A stretch of DNA of 64,000 nt. It comes from DASUAS01 sp963819475. Its GTDB lineage: Bacteria; Actinomycetota; Acidimicrobiia; IMCC26256; DASPTH01. Where the stretch lies: NCBI GenBank assembly GCA_963819475.1, contig CAWFWE010000003.1, forward strand, positions 248,001 to 312,000, written 5' to 3'. This document shows, piece after piece, positions 10,070-17,939 of this stretch (the first letter of the stretch is position 1; each line of letters starts with the position of its first letter). A model generated the notes under the pieces. It saw only the letters and a program-made list of their open reading frames with translations. It ran no database searches and was not told where the DNA came from. The translations under genes and the position numbers were made by a program.

Positions 10070-10855
10070 TTGCCCGAGATCCTCGAGGTCGAGACGGCGC
10101 GGGCGCTGATCGACGCGCGTGCCCTGGACCGCGAGATCGAAGAGGTCTTCGCCCCCGACGCCTGGTTCCTGAAGCGCGGGCTCACTCCGGCCGGCGCGCG
10201 CTCCGCCTTGCGCGGCCAGTCGTTCGTCGCCGCCCGCCGCCGCGGCAAGCTGATCCTCGTCGATCTCTCCAGTGGCGCAGTGGTCGGCGTGCACCTCGGG
10301 ATGAGCGGCCGCGTGCTGGTCGACGACGAAGCCGCGGGCGATCCGCTCCGCTACGCCAGCAACCAGCCTGATCCCGCATGGCACCGCTTCGGCGTGACGT
10401 TCGCCGACGGTGGCACCATGTTCGTCCGCGATCCGCGCCGCCTCGGCGCGGTCGAGCTGGATCCCGACGAGGACCGTCTCGGTCCCGACGCGTTCGACCT
10501 CACCTTGGCCCAGCTGCGTGCCATCACCGCCCGCAGCCGGGCGCCGGTGAAGGCGGTCCTCATGGACCAGTCGCGCGTCGCCGGTCTCGGGAACCTGCTG
10601 TGCGACGAGGCCCTGTGGCGCGCCGGCATCGATCCGGCCCGCCCCGCCCACGACCTCGGCGACGACGAGGTCAAGCGCCTGCACCGCGCCATCCGCGACA
10701 CGCTGCGCATCCTCGGTCGGCGGGGTGGGTCACACACCGGGGACCTCACGTCGGCCCGCGGCCCCGGCCTGCACTGCCCCCGGGACGGCGCCCCGCTGCT
10801 CCGGCGCACGGTCGGCGGGCGAACCACCTACTCCTGCCCGGTTCACCAGGTGTAG
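10070..10855 (+). CDS. Fpg/Nei-family DNA glycosylase with variant zinc finger
   Basis: A 261-residue base-excision enzyme. After processing it starts PEILEVETARAL: Pro2 is the Schiff-base nucleophile and Glu3 the catalytic acid of the Fpg/Nei family. The conserved Lys lies in ARRRGKLILVDL, and the H2TH region is VAGLGNLLCDEALWRAGIDP. The zinc finger is atypical: the family has C-x2-C...C-x2-C, while this protein reads HCPRDGAP...GRTTYSCPVHQV, with Asp and His at the second and fourth ligand places. The TTG start lies one base after the ilvD stop, so the two genes are cotranscribed. Its stop falls inside the first unit of the tandem repeat. Confidence 0.85.
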   Translation: MPEILEVETARALIDARALDREIEEVFAPDAWFLKRGLTPAGARSALRGQSFVAARRRGKLILVDLSSGAVVGVHLGMSGRVLVDDEAAGDPLRYASNQPDPAWHRFGVTFADGGTMFVRDPRRLGAVELDPDEDRLGPDAFDLTLAQLRAITARSRAPVKAVLMDQSRVAGLGNLLCDEALWRAGIDPARPAHDLGDDEVKRLHRAIRDTLRILGRRGGSHTGDLTSARGPGLHCPRDGAPLLRRTVGGRTTYSCPVHQV

Positions 10856-11096
10856 GGGAGGAGATGCAGCGCAGCCGTGCCCGGAGGGCGGGACGGCGGA
10901 GCGGAATCGACCGTAGGGGAGGAGATGCAGCGCAGCCGTGCCCGGAGGGCGGGACGGCGGAGCGGAATCGACCGTAGGGGAGGAGATGCAGCGCAGCCGT
11001 GCCCGGAGGGCGGGACGGCGGAGCGGAATCGACCGTAGGGGGAGGAGATGCAGCGCAGCCGTGCCCGGAGGGCGGGACGGCGGAGCGGCATCGACG
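10852..11096 (+). repeat. Tandem hairpin repeat array A, four units, period 61
   Basis: Four near-identical units begin at 10852, 10913, 10974 and 11035; the last has one extra G and a changed 3' end. Each holds the core GAGCCGTGC-type hairpin, here GCCC-GGA-GGGC flanked by CCGT and ACGG, then GGAATCGACC and a purine-rich GGGGAGGAGATG. The first unit includes the TAG stop of the glycosylase gene. The array separates two co-directional genes. The core is shared with arrays at 15.4 kb and 52.3-52.7 kb and a single relic near 19.65 kb. Confidence 0.9.
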
Positions 11097-11165
11097 TTCC
11101 GGACCCTCTCATCCGACGCTCATGAGGAGCGTGCTCTGCTGGCGGGCATGGCAGCGCCCGTCTCG

Positions 11166-11171
11166 TACGAT
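11166..11171 (+). promoter_or_regulatory. -10 element of two-component operon
   Basis: TACGAT, 6 bases before GTG 11178; suggests a leaderless regulator mRNA starting downstream of array A. Confidence 0.5.
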
Positions 11172-11177
11172 GCGCCC

Positions 11178-11852
11178 GTGCGGGTGCTCGTCGTCGAGGA
11201 CGAGGTGAAGATGGCCTCGCTGGTCAAGCGGGCGTTGGAGCGCGAGGGCTACGCGGTCGACGTGGCCGGCACCGGCACCGACGGGCTCTGGCTGGCCTCG
11301 GAGAACGAGTACGACGCGGTGGTTCTCGACGTGATGATCCCGCCGCCGAACGGGTTCGAGGTGTGCCGCGAGCTGCGCACCCGGGGCCGGTGGGCGCCGG
11401 TGCTGCTGCTGACCGCCCGCGACAGCGTGGACGACCGCGTCACCGGGCTCGACGCCGGCGCCGACGACTACCTGGCCAAGCCGTTCTCCTTCGCGGAGCT
11501 GGCCGCGCGCCTCCGTGCCCTCACCCGACGGGGCGCGGTGCCGCGGCCGTCGGTGCTCGGCGTCGGCGACCTGGAGCTCGACCCCGCGACGCACCGGGTG
11601 ACGCGCGACGGGAAGGACATCGACCTGAGCCCCAAGGAGTTCGCGCTCCTGGAGCTGTTCCTGCGGCACCCCGACGAGGTGCTCACGCGCACCGCGATCC
11701 TCGAGCACGCGTGGGACTTCGCCTACGACGGCACCTCCAACGTGGTCGACGTGTACGTGCGCTATCTCCGGGAGAAGATCGACCGCCCGTTCGGGCGGCG
11801 GACGATCGAGACCGTCCGCGGAGTGGGATACCGGCTGCGCAGCGCGTCGTGA
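11178..11852 (+). CDS. OmpR/PhoB-family response regulator
   Basis: Receiver plus winged-helix regulator, 224 aa. The receiver shows VRVLVVEDE (acid pocket), the phospho-acceptor Asp in VVLDVMIP (about residue 51), LLTARDS, and the conserved Lys in DDYLAKPFSF. The C-terminal trans_reg_C domain ends VDVYVRYLREKIDRPF...TVRGVGYRLR. I take GTG 11178 because the receiver starts there and TACGAT lies 6 bases upstream; ATG 11148 and ATG 10986 (inside array A) are also in frame. The stop overlaps the kinase start as GTGA, so the pair is coupled. The target genes cannot be inferred. Confidence 0.92.
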   Translation: MRVLVVEDEVKMASLVKRALEREGYAVDVAGTGTDGLWLASENEYDAVVLDVMIPPPNGFEVCRELRTRGRWAPVLLLTARDSVDDRVTGLDAGADDYLAKPFSFAELAARLRALTRRGAVPRPSVLGVGDLELDPATHRVTRDGKDIDLSPKEFALLELFLRHPDEVLTRTAILEHAWDFAYDGTSNVVDVYVRYLREKIDRPFGRRTIETVRGVGYRLRSAS

Positions 11853-13246
11853 GACTCCGCCCGCGCACACTCCGCGGCCGGATCACCCTGGTGCTCGCGC
11901 TGGTGACGGTGGTGCTGTCGGCGCTGGTGGGCGTGCTCGTCGACGTGCAGTACCGATCGGCGTTGAACTCCGCGCTCGACGAGACGCTCGAGACCCGCTT
12001 CCTCGCCGCCGCGCAGCAGATCAAGAACACGTCGACCGGTTCGACCGTCCGTCCCTCCATCCCCGACGCCGAGTCGTTCGCGCAGGTGATCGACGCTGAC
12101 GGAGCGGTCGTAGCCGCATCACCGCGCGCGCTGCGCCGCCACGCCGTCCTACGCGGCCGCGAGCTCGCACGCGCCCGCCGGCACCAGATCACCCTCGTGC
12201 ACGACGCCGGACCCCGCGGCGAGCGGGCCCGGCTGCGGGCCGGCCCGGTGGGTCACGACAACCAGGTGGTCGTGGTCGGCACCACGCTCGAGGAGACGAC
12301 CCGGGCGCAGCACCGGCTGGAGCTCGCGCTCGCGGTCGGCCTCCCACTGCTGGCGGTGCTGGTGACCATCGCCGGCTGGTTCCTGGCCGGCGCCGCGCTC
12401 CGCCCGGTGCAGGAGATGATCGAGGACGCCGACGTGATCGCGGCCCGATCGGCGCGGCAGCTCAGCCGGCGCCTGTCGGTGCCCGAGAATGCCGGAGAGG
12501 AGCTCGCCGAGCTCGCTCGCCGGCTCAACCACCTGCTCGAACGCATCGAGGACGCGTTGGAGCACGAGCGCGTCTTCCTCGACGACGCCAGCCACGAGCT
12601 GCGCACGCCCATCTCGATCGCGCGTGGCGAGCTGGAGCTGGCGCGCCTGCAGACCGATGCCGAGGCCGACCCGGAGACCGGGGCCGCGCTCGACTCGGCC
12701 ATGGAGGAGATCGAACGGCTCGACCACCTCGCGGTGAGTCTGCTGGTGCTGGCGCGCTCGCGCTCCGGCGCGCCCCCGCCCACGCCGTTCGATATCGGCA
12801 ACGTGGCACGCCGCGCGGTGGCCACCGCGACCGCGGCCGGCGCCCGGAGCGGGTCCTCATCGGTCGTTCCCACCGTCAGCGGCGACGCCACCGTCCTCGG
12901 CGACGCCGCCGCCGTCGAGCGGGCGGTGCGGAACCTCGTGGAGAACGCGTTGCGCTACGCGCAGCACCGGGTCGAGGTGATGGTCGACCACGACGGCGAC
13001 GACGCGGTGGTCGTCGTGCGCGACGACGGTCCTGGGTTCCCATCCGCGTGGCTGGAGCAGGGCGTCGGGCGGTTCGCGCCCGGCGACAGCCCGGAGGCGC
13101 ACGGCGGCGCCGGGCTGGGCCTCGCCATCGTCGACGCCATCGTCGGCGCCCACGGTGGTTCGGTGCAGGTGGGGACCTCCCCGGGCGGCGGCGCCGAGGT
13201 GCGCCTCCGGCTCCCGCGGGCCGAACCGGCCGACGTCCCCGTGTGA
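11849..13246 (+). CDS. Sensor histidine kinase
   Basis: A 465-residue membrane kinase paired with the preceding regulator. Segments in order: transmembrane helix about 12-32, an extracytoplasmic region of roughly 130 residues, a second helix about 165-190, HAMP, HisKA with the phospho-accepting His in LDDASHELRTPIS (residue 249), and the ATPase domain with N-box RNLVENALRYA, G1 DDGPGF and G2 GGAGLGLAIV. All catalytic motifs are present. The signal is unknown. A 400-base gap with the ilv leader follows. Confidence 0.92.
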   Translation: MRLRPRTLRGRITLVLALVTVVLSALVGVLVDVQYRSALNSALDETLETRFLAAAQQIKNTSTGSTVRPSIPDAESFAQVIDADGAVVAASPRALRRHAVLRGRELARARRHQITLVHDAGPRGERARLRAGPVGHDNQVVVVGTTLEETTRAQHRLELALAVGLPLLAVLVTIAGWFLAGAALRPVQEMIEDADVIAARSARQLSRRLSVPENAGEELAELARRLNHLLERIEDALEHERVFLDDASHELRTPISIARGELELARLQTDAEADPETGAALDSAMEEIERLDHLAVSLLVLARSRSGAPPPTPFDIGNVARRAVATATAAGARSGSSSVVPTVSGDATVLGDAAAVERAVRNLVENALRYAQHRVEVMVDHDGDDAVVVVRDDGPGFPSAWLEQGVGRFAPGDSPEAHGGAGLGLAIVDAIVGAHGGSVQVGTSPGGGAEVRLRLPRAEPADVPV

Positions 13247-13427
13247 TCGGCGCGGATCCTCACCTTCTTCTCACGGGAGGTGCGGCATCCTCGGCGTGGC
13301 GGGACGGTCCGATGGCGGCCGTCGCCGATGGTGGTGCCCGAGTCGATGCCCTCCCACGCAACGGCGTTGCCGGAAGCGCACATTCGACCGTCCCGGTCGT
13401 CCCGCCACCTTCCCCTCGGGGAATGAC

Positions 13428-13456
13428 TTGCGTTCGGCGGTCGGTTCAGGCATAGT
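13428..13456 (+). promoter_or_regulatory. Promoter of the ilvBNC leader
   Basis: TTGCGT (13428), 17-base spacer, CATAGT (13451). The expected transcript start lies at or just before ATG 13466, so the leader peptide itself is probably leaderless. The rest of 13247-13427 shows no gene. Confidence 0.5.
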
Positions 13457-13465
13457 TGTCGGTTC

Positions 13466-13504
13466 ATGCACCACCACGCCGCCACCATTCTCGTAGTCAC
13501 CTAG
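13466..13504 (+). CDS. ilvBNC leader peptide MHHHAATILVVT
   Basis: A 12-codon ORF with consecutive Ile-Leu-Val-Val codons (ATT CTC GTA GTC) immediately before the stop, placed between the promoter and a terminator in front of ilvB. This is the classic layout of branched-chain amino acid attenuation: lack of charged Ile, Leu or Val tRNA stalls the ribosome on these codons and changes which hairpin forms. Actinobacterial ilvB leaders of this kind are established. No Shine-Dalgarno precedes the ATG. The three His codons near the start are unusual and may be incidental. Confidence 0.85.
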   Translation: MHHHAATILVVT

Positions 13505-13531
13505 CGCACGCCGCCCCCTCGCGCGTGCGCT
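13503..13531 (+). promoter_or_regulatory. First attenuator hairpin of ilvBNC leader
   Basis: AGCGCACGC pairs perfectly with GCGTGCGCT (9 bp, 11-base loop). The left arm starts inside the TAG stop of the leader peptide, so a ribosome at the stop or at the Ile/Leu/Val codons would mask it. The C-run in its loop (13514-13518) could alternatively pair with the G-run of the terminator. Confidence 0.7.
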
Positions 13532-13534
13532 TCG

Positions 13535-13559
13535 CCTCCGCTCCGGCGGGGGTTTTTTT
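13535..13559 (+). terminator. Rho-independent attenuator terminator before ilvB
   Basis: CCTCCGC-TCCG-GCGGGGG, a 7-bp stem with one T-G pair and a 4-base loop, followed by seven T. It is the only clear stem-plus-T-tract in the window. It lies about 90 bases before the ilvB ATG and would stop transcription when Ile/Leu/Val are plentiful. Confidence 0.85.
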
Positions 13560-13646
13560 CTGCCCAGTTTCCTTCGGAACGTGGGCCGTCCCGCACCACT
13601 TCCCGAACCCGCCGACGAGACCCACCCGAGAGAAAGCCGCCCGACC

Positions 13647-15374
13647 ATGCAGCTCACCGGAGCCCAGGCACTGATCAAGAGCCTCGAGATGGAGCACACC
13701 GAGGTCATGTTCGGCCTCCCCGGCGGTGCGATCCTCCCCGTCTACGACCCCCTCATCGACTCGTCGATCCGCCACATCCTGGTGCGCCACGAGCAGGGCG
13801 CCGGCCACATGGCGGAGGGATACGCGCACGCGACCGGCCGCCCCGGTGTCGCCATGGTCACCAGCGGCCCGGCGGCGACCAACATCGTCACGCCGCTCTG
13901 CGACGCCTACATGGACAGCATCCCGCTGGTGGTCGTGACCGGCCAGGTGCCCTACGCGGTGATCGGGACCGACGCCTTCCAGGAAGCCGACACCGTCGGC
14001 ATCACCATGCCGATCACCAAGCACAACTGGCTGATCACCGACGCGTCCGAGATCCCGCGGGTGGTCAGGGAGGCCTTCCACGTGGCCACCACCGGTCGTC
14101 CGGGTCCGGTGCTCATCGACATGCCGAAGGACGTCGCCAACCAGGCGATGAACTGGTACTGGCCCGAGGCGGTCGACCTCCCCGGGTACAAGCCCACCAC
14201 CAAGGGCCACCCCAAGCAGATCAAGGACGCCGCCCGGCTCATGGGTGAGGCGCAGCGCCCGGTGATCTACGCCGGTGGTGGCATCCTGAAGGCGAGGGCT
14301 GCCGAAGCCCTGCGCGAGCTGGTCGAGCTCACCGGCTTCCCGGTGGTCACCACGCTGATGGCGCGGGGCGCGTTCCCCGACGACCACGAACGCTGCCTGG
14401 GCATGCCGGGCATGCACGGCAACTACACCGCGATCACCGCCATGCAGCAGTCCGACCTGCTCATCGCGCTGGGGTCGCGCTTCGACGACCGCGTCACCGG
14501 CAAGCTCGACGGGTTCGCCCAGGGCGCCAAGATCATCCACGTCGACATCGACCCCGCCGAGCTGGGCAAGGTGCGCCGGCCCGACGTGCCGATCGTCGGC
14601 GATTGCCGCCTCGTGATCGAGGAGATGGTGAAGGCGGTGCGCGCCGAGAAGAACAAGCGCGAGTGGCCGTCGCTCGACGACTGGCACGCGCAGCTGCGCC
14701 AGTGGCAGGAGCAGTTCCCGCTGCGCTACGAGCAGGTCGAGGACGGTCCGCTCAAGCCGCAGTACGTGATCGACCAGCTTCGCGACAACACGCCCGACGA
14801 CACGATCGTCGCCTCGGGTGTGGGCCAGCACCAGATGTGGACCAGCCAGCGCTGGAAGTTCAACCACCCGTACACGTGGGTGAACTCCGGTGGGCTGGGC
14901 ACCATGGGCTTCGCGGTGCCGGCGGCGATCGGCGCCAAGGTCGGCAAGCCGGAGCGGATGGTGTGGGCGGTCGACGGCGACGGCTGCTTCCAGATGACCG
15001 CGCAGGAGCTGGTGACCGCGAGCGCGGAGCGCATCCCGGTGAAGATCGCGATCCTGAACAACGCGTACCTGGGCATGGTCCGCCAGTGGCAGGAGCTCTT
15101 CTACGAGGAGCGCTACAGCGAGGTGTACCTCTCGCCCGACCTGCCCGACTACGTGAAGTGGGCCGAGGCCATGGGGTGCGTCGCCTTCCGCGTCGACACG
15201 CCCGAGGACGTCGAGACGACGATCCAGAAGGCGAACGAAGTCGACGACCGGCCGGTCGTGATCGACTTCCGCACCGACTACCGGGAGAAGGTGTACCCGA
15301 TGGTCGCGCCCGGGACGTCGAACGACGACGTGATCCTCGACCCCGCTCACGACCGCCCCGGCGGAAGGGATTGA
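13647..15374 (+). CDS. ilvB: Acetolactate synthase large subunit
   Basis: Catalytic subunit (575 aa) of the first common enzyme of Val/Leu/Ile synthesis, joining pyruvate with pyruvate or 2-ketobutyrate using thiamine diphosphate and FAD. Visible motifs: MFGLPGGAILPVYDPL, the catalytic Glu in RHEQGAGHMAEGYA, SGPAATNIVTPL, the FAD-region FDDRVTGKLDGFA, and the ThDP-Mg motif VDGDGCFQMTAQEL...ILNN. Start ATG 13647 is where homology begins (MQLTGAQALIKSLE); AGAGAAAG upstream is a modest ribosome site. It is controlled by the attenuator. Its TGA stop is one base before the first micro-ORF ATG of array B. Confidence 0.97.
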   Translation: MQLTGAQALIKSLEMEHTEVMFGLPGGAILPVYDPLIDSSIRHILVRHEQGAGHMAEGYAHATGRPGVAMVTSGPAATNIVTPLCDAYMDSIPLVVVTGQVPYAVIGTDAFQEADTVGITMPITKHNWLITDASEIPRVVREAFHVATTGRPGPVLIDMPKDVANQAMNWYWPEAVDLPGYKPTTKGHPKQIKDAARLMGEAQRPVIYAGGGILKARAAEALRELVELTGFPVVTTLMARGAFPDDHERCLGMPGMHGNYTAITAMQQSDLLIALGSRFDDRVTGKLDGFAQGAKIIHVDIDPAELGKVRRPDVPIVGDCRLVIEEMVKAVRAEKNKREWPSLDDWHAQLRQWQEQFPLRYEQVEDGPLKPQYVIDQLRDNTPDDTIVASGVGQHQMWTSQRWKFNHPYTWVNSGGLGTMGFAVPAAIGAKVGKPERMVWAVDGDGCFQMTAQELVTASAERIPVKIAILNNAYLGMVRQWQELFYEERYSEVYLSPDLPDYVKWAEAMGCVAFRVDTPEDVETTIQKANEVDDRPVVIDFRTDYREKVYPMVAPGTSNDDVILDPAHDRPGGRD

Positions 15375-15375
15375 C

Positions 15376-15565
15376 ATGACGACGTCGGACGCAGTGGAGC
15401 CGTGCTCGGAGAGCGGGACGGCGGAACGGAGTCGACCATGACGACGTCGGACGCAGTGGAGCCGTGCTCGGAGAGCGGGACGGCGGAACGGAGTCGACCA
15501 TGACGACGTCGGACGCAGTGGAGCCGTGCTCGGAGAGCGGGACGGCGGAACGGAGTCGACCATGA
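15376..15565 (+). repeat. Tandem hairpin array B: three coupled micro-ORFs, period 62, before ilvN
   Basis: Three identical 62-base units carry ATGACGACG at 15376, 15438 and 15500; the fourth ATGACGACG (15562) is the ilvN start. Each unit is a 21-codon ORF (MTTSDAVEPCS to TAERSRP) whose TGA overlaps the next ATG as ATGA: 15376-15441, 15438-15503, 15500-15565. Ribosomes leaving ilvB could therefore step through three micro-ORFs into ilvN. The core hairpin is GCTC-GGA-GAGC, compared with GCCC-GGA-GGGC in arrays A and C, a compensatory change. Confidence 0.9.
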
Positions 15566-16092
15566 CGACGGTCAAGCACCACATCCTCACCGTGCTCGTC
15601 GAGAACAAGTTCGGGGTCCTTTCGCGCGTCGCCGGGCTCTTCGCGCGACGCGGGTTCAACATCGTGTCGCTCGCGGTCAGCCCGACCGAGGACGAGCGCT
15701 TCAGCCGGATGACCATCGTCGTCGACGCCGAGTCGGCGCCGCTCGAGCAGATCACCAAGCAGCTCAACAAGCTGATCCCGGTGCTCAAGATCGCCGAGCT
15801 GCACCCCGACGAAGCGGTCGAGCGGGAGCTCATGCTGGTGACGGTGAAGGCGACCGCCGAGCTGCGGTCGCAGATCACCGAGCTGGCCTCGATCTTCCAG
15901 GCCCGCATCGACGACGTGGGTCACGACGCCCTCACCATCCAGGTGGCCGGCGCGCCCCAGAAGCTCGACGCCATGACCGACCTGCTGCAGCCGTTCGGGA
16001 TCATCGAGCTCCAGCGCACCGGGCGCATCGCCCTGCCCACGTTGGCCCGGCGGCCCGCCAAGCTGCGTGCCGTGAAGAACCGCGCGGTCTAG
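15562..16092 (+). CDS. ilvN: Acetolactate synthase small (regulatory) subunit
   Basis: A 176-residue ACT-domain subunit that activates IlvB and confers feedback inhibition by valine. The N-terminal ACT domain shows HHILTVLVENKFGVLSRVAG, FARRGFNIVSLAVSPTED and SRMTIVVD. The C-terminal part (ELMLVTVKATAELRSQITEL, GAPQKLDAMTDLLQPFGIIE) is the family's second domain. The N-A-G-type effector loop reads ENKFGVLSRV. ATG 15562 is the last of four identical start contexts. The ilvN frame matches the first micro-ORF frame, but stops intervene. Confidence 0.96.
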   Translation: MTTVKHHILTVLVENKFGVLSRVAGLFARRGFNIVSLAVSPTEDERFSRMTIVVDAESAPLEQITKQLNKLIPVLKIAELHPDEAVERELMLVTVKATAELRSQITELASIFQARIDDVGHDALTIQVAGAPQKLDAMTDLLQPFGIIELQRTGRIALPTLARRPAKLRAVKNRAV

Positions 16093-16204
16093 CTGCCGCG
16101 GCGCTCGGAGACGAGCGGAGCGAGCGGAGAGCGCTCGCCAGGGAGAGAGCGACCGCGGCGCAGGTATCCTGCGCTGCAGCGAACGACCGAAACATCAGGA
16201 GCGC
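16093..16204 (+). promoter_or_regulatory. ilvN-ilvC spacer: hairpin-rich DNA and second promoter
   Basis: The first 70 bases are built from GAGCGAGCGGA-type words with GCGCTC...GAGCGC arms, resembling the repeats at other junctions but without an ATG. TATCCT at 16165-16170 is a good -10 and would give ilvC its own transcript with about 28 bases of leader. AGGA at 16197 is the ribosome site. Confidence 0.55.
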
Positions 16205-17236
16205 ATGATGTCAGCCACCATCTACTACGACGACGACGCCGATCTCGGCCTCCTCGAGGGACGCAAGGTCGCAGTCCTCGGCTACGGGTCGCAGGGACAT
16301 GCCCACGCGCTCAACATGAAGGACTCGGGGGTCGACGTGCGCGTCGGGCTCCGGGAGGGTTCGTCGTCGTGGGCCAAGGCCGAGGAGGCCGGGCTGCGGG
16401 TGCTGACGACCGCGGACGCGTGCAAGGAAGCCGACGTGATCATGGTGCTGCTCCCCGACACCGAGCAGGCGCGCATCTACAAGGAAGACATCGAGCCCAA
16501 CCTCGAGGAACGCGACTCGCTCGCGTTCGCGCACGGGTTCAACATCCACTTCGGGCAGGTCACGCCGCCGAAGGGCGTCGACGTGTGGATGATCGCGCCC
16601 AAGGGCCCGGGGCACCTGGTCCGGCGCACCTACGAGGAGGGCGGCGGCGTCCCGGCGCTCGTGGCGGTGTCGGCCGACGAGACCGGCAAGGCCAAGCAGA
16701 CCGCGCTCGCGTACGCCCGTGCGATCGGCGCGACCCGCGCCGGTGTGCTCGACACGACCTTCGAGGAGGAGACCGAGACCGATCTCTTCGGCGAGCAGGT
16801 GGTGCTCTGCGGCGGTCTCGTCGAGCTCATCAAGGCCAGCTACGAGACGCTCGTGAACGCGGGCTACCAGCCCGAGTCGGCCTACTTCGAGACCCTCCAC
16901 GAGGTGAAGCTGATCGTCGACCTCATCTACGAGGGCGGCATCGCCAACATGCGCTACTCGATCTCCGACACCGCGGAGTACGGCGACATGACGCGTGGCC
17001 CGCGTATCGTCACCGACACGACCCGCGCGGAGATGCGTGAGATCCTCGACGAGATCCAGACCGGCAAGTTCGCGCAGGAGTGGATCCTCGAGAACCAGGC
17101 CGGGCGCCCGGTGTTCAACGCGCTGCGCAAGAAGTCGGCGGAGCACCCGATCGAAGAGGTGGGGGACCGCCTCCGGTCGATGATGCCGTGGATCGGGCAG
17201 GGCAAGGCGAAGCCGCGGGACGTCTCCGGGGGCTGA
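16205..17236 (+). CDS. ilvC: Ketol-acid reductoisomerase
   Basis: IlvC (343 aa, class I length) isomerises and reduces acetolactate and acetohydroxybutyrate with NAD(P)H and Mg. The nucleotide-binding motif is VAVLGYGSQGHAHA. The catalytic region includes PKGPGHLVRRTYEEGGGVP, the metal-binding EEETETDLFGEQ and the knotted C-terminal domain with GIANMRYSISDTAEYGD. ATG ATG at 16205/16208; AGGAGCGC precedes. Third gene of the ilvBNC operon, with a likely internal promoter. Confidence 0.97.
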   Translation: MMSATIYYDDDADLGLLEGRKVAVLGYGSQGHAHALNMKDSGVDVRVGLREGSSSWAKAEEAGLRVLTTADACKEADVIMVLLPDTEQARIYKEDIEPNLEERDSLAFAHGFNIHFGQVTPPKGVDVWMIAPKGPGHLVRRTYEEGGGVPALVAVSADETGKAKQTALAYARAIGATRAGVLDTTFEEETETDLFGEQVVLCGGLVELIKASYETLVNAGYQPESAYFETLHEVKLIVDLIYEGGIANMRYSISDTAEYGDMTRGPRIVTDTTRAEMREILDEIQTGKFAQEWILENQAGRPVFNALRKKSAEHPIEEVGDRLRSMMPWIGQGKAKPRDVSGG

Positions 17237-17281
17237 GCTCTCGTTGCGTCACAGGGCGGCCGCCTTCGCCGCGTTGCGTTC

Positions 17282-17287
17282 TAGTCT
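17282..17287 (+). promoter_or_regulatory. -10 element of plsY
   Basis: TAGTCT, 6 bases before ATG 17294; leaderless layout. Confidence 0.6.
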
Positions 17288-17293
17288 CCGGTC

Positions 17294-17905
17294 ATGTCGG
17301 ATCCGCTCCAGATCCTCGTCGGCGTTTCGCTCGGTTATGTGATCGGGATGTTTCCTTCGGCGGATCTGGTGGCCCGCTTGGCGTCGCGGGGTGCGGTCGA
17401 TCTGCGTGCTTCCGGGTCGGGGAATCCCGGGGGGTTGAACGCGGCGCGGGTGTTGGGGGCGAAGTGGGGGTTGCTGGTCATCGTGATGGATGCCGCCAAG
17501 GGGGCGGTGGCGGGACTGGTCGGGCTGGCGATCGGCGACGCGGCGGCGTACGCCGCAGGGACCGGGGTGATCGCCGGGCACTGCTGGCCGGTCTGGAACG
17601 GGTTCCGGGGCGGGAAGGGCGTGGCCGCCGCCGGGGGATCGTTCTTCACCGTGTTCCCGCCGATGGTGCCGATCGACGGCCTCACCACCGCCGCGGTCGC
17701 CTTGCTGGGCAAGAGCTCGCGCCTGGCGGTCAAGGTCGCGCTGGTGATCTGGGTGGGAGGCGCGGTCGTGTGGTGGGCCGCCGACTGGCCCATGTGGTGG
17801 GGCCCCCGGCCCACGGTGGGTCTGGCGATCTACTCGCTCCTCGGGGCGGCGATGATCCAGGCCCGGTTCGCGGTGTCGGCCCGGGCCGGCAGCGGGTCGC
17901 TGTAG
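17294..17905 (+). CDS. plsY: Acyl-phosphate glycerol-3-phosphate acyltransferase (PlsY)
   Basis: A 203-residue membrane enzyme of the PlsY family, which transfers an acyl group from acyl phosphate to glycerol-3-phosphate, the first step of phospholipid synthesis. Conserved motifs are GSGNPGGLNAARVLG (usually SGNPGATN), GHCWPVWNGFRGGKGVAAAGG (usually GH.FPV...GGKGVAT) and several hydrophobic helices. Length matches the family. The leaderless -10 supports the start. Confidence 0.85.
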   Translation: MSDPLQILVGVSLGYVIGMFPSADLVARLASRGAVDLRASGSGNPGGLNAARVLGAKWGLLVIVMDAAKGAVAGLVGLAIGDAAAYAAGTGVIAGHCWPVWNGFRGGKGVAAAGGSFFTVFPPMVPIDGLTTAAVALLGKSSRLAVKVALVIWVGGAVVWWAADWPMWWGPRPTVGLAIYSLLGAAMIQARFAVSARAGSGSL

Positions 17906-17939
17906 GTCCGCGGGCCCGGGTGATCCGGAGGGAGGGTCG

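Noticed and set aside
7684..10248. An 854-codon minus-strand frame across ilvD
   Set aside because: It is a shadow of ilvD and the propeller gene, with no recognisable domain and long His/Arg/Val runs.
13497..15908. An 803-codon minus-strand frame across ilvB and array B
   Set aside because: It is antisense to ilvB; the repeats keep it open by chance and there is no family signature.
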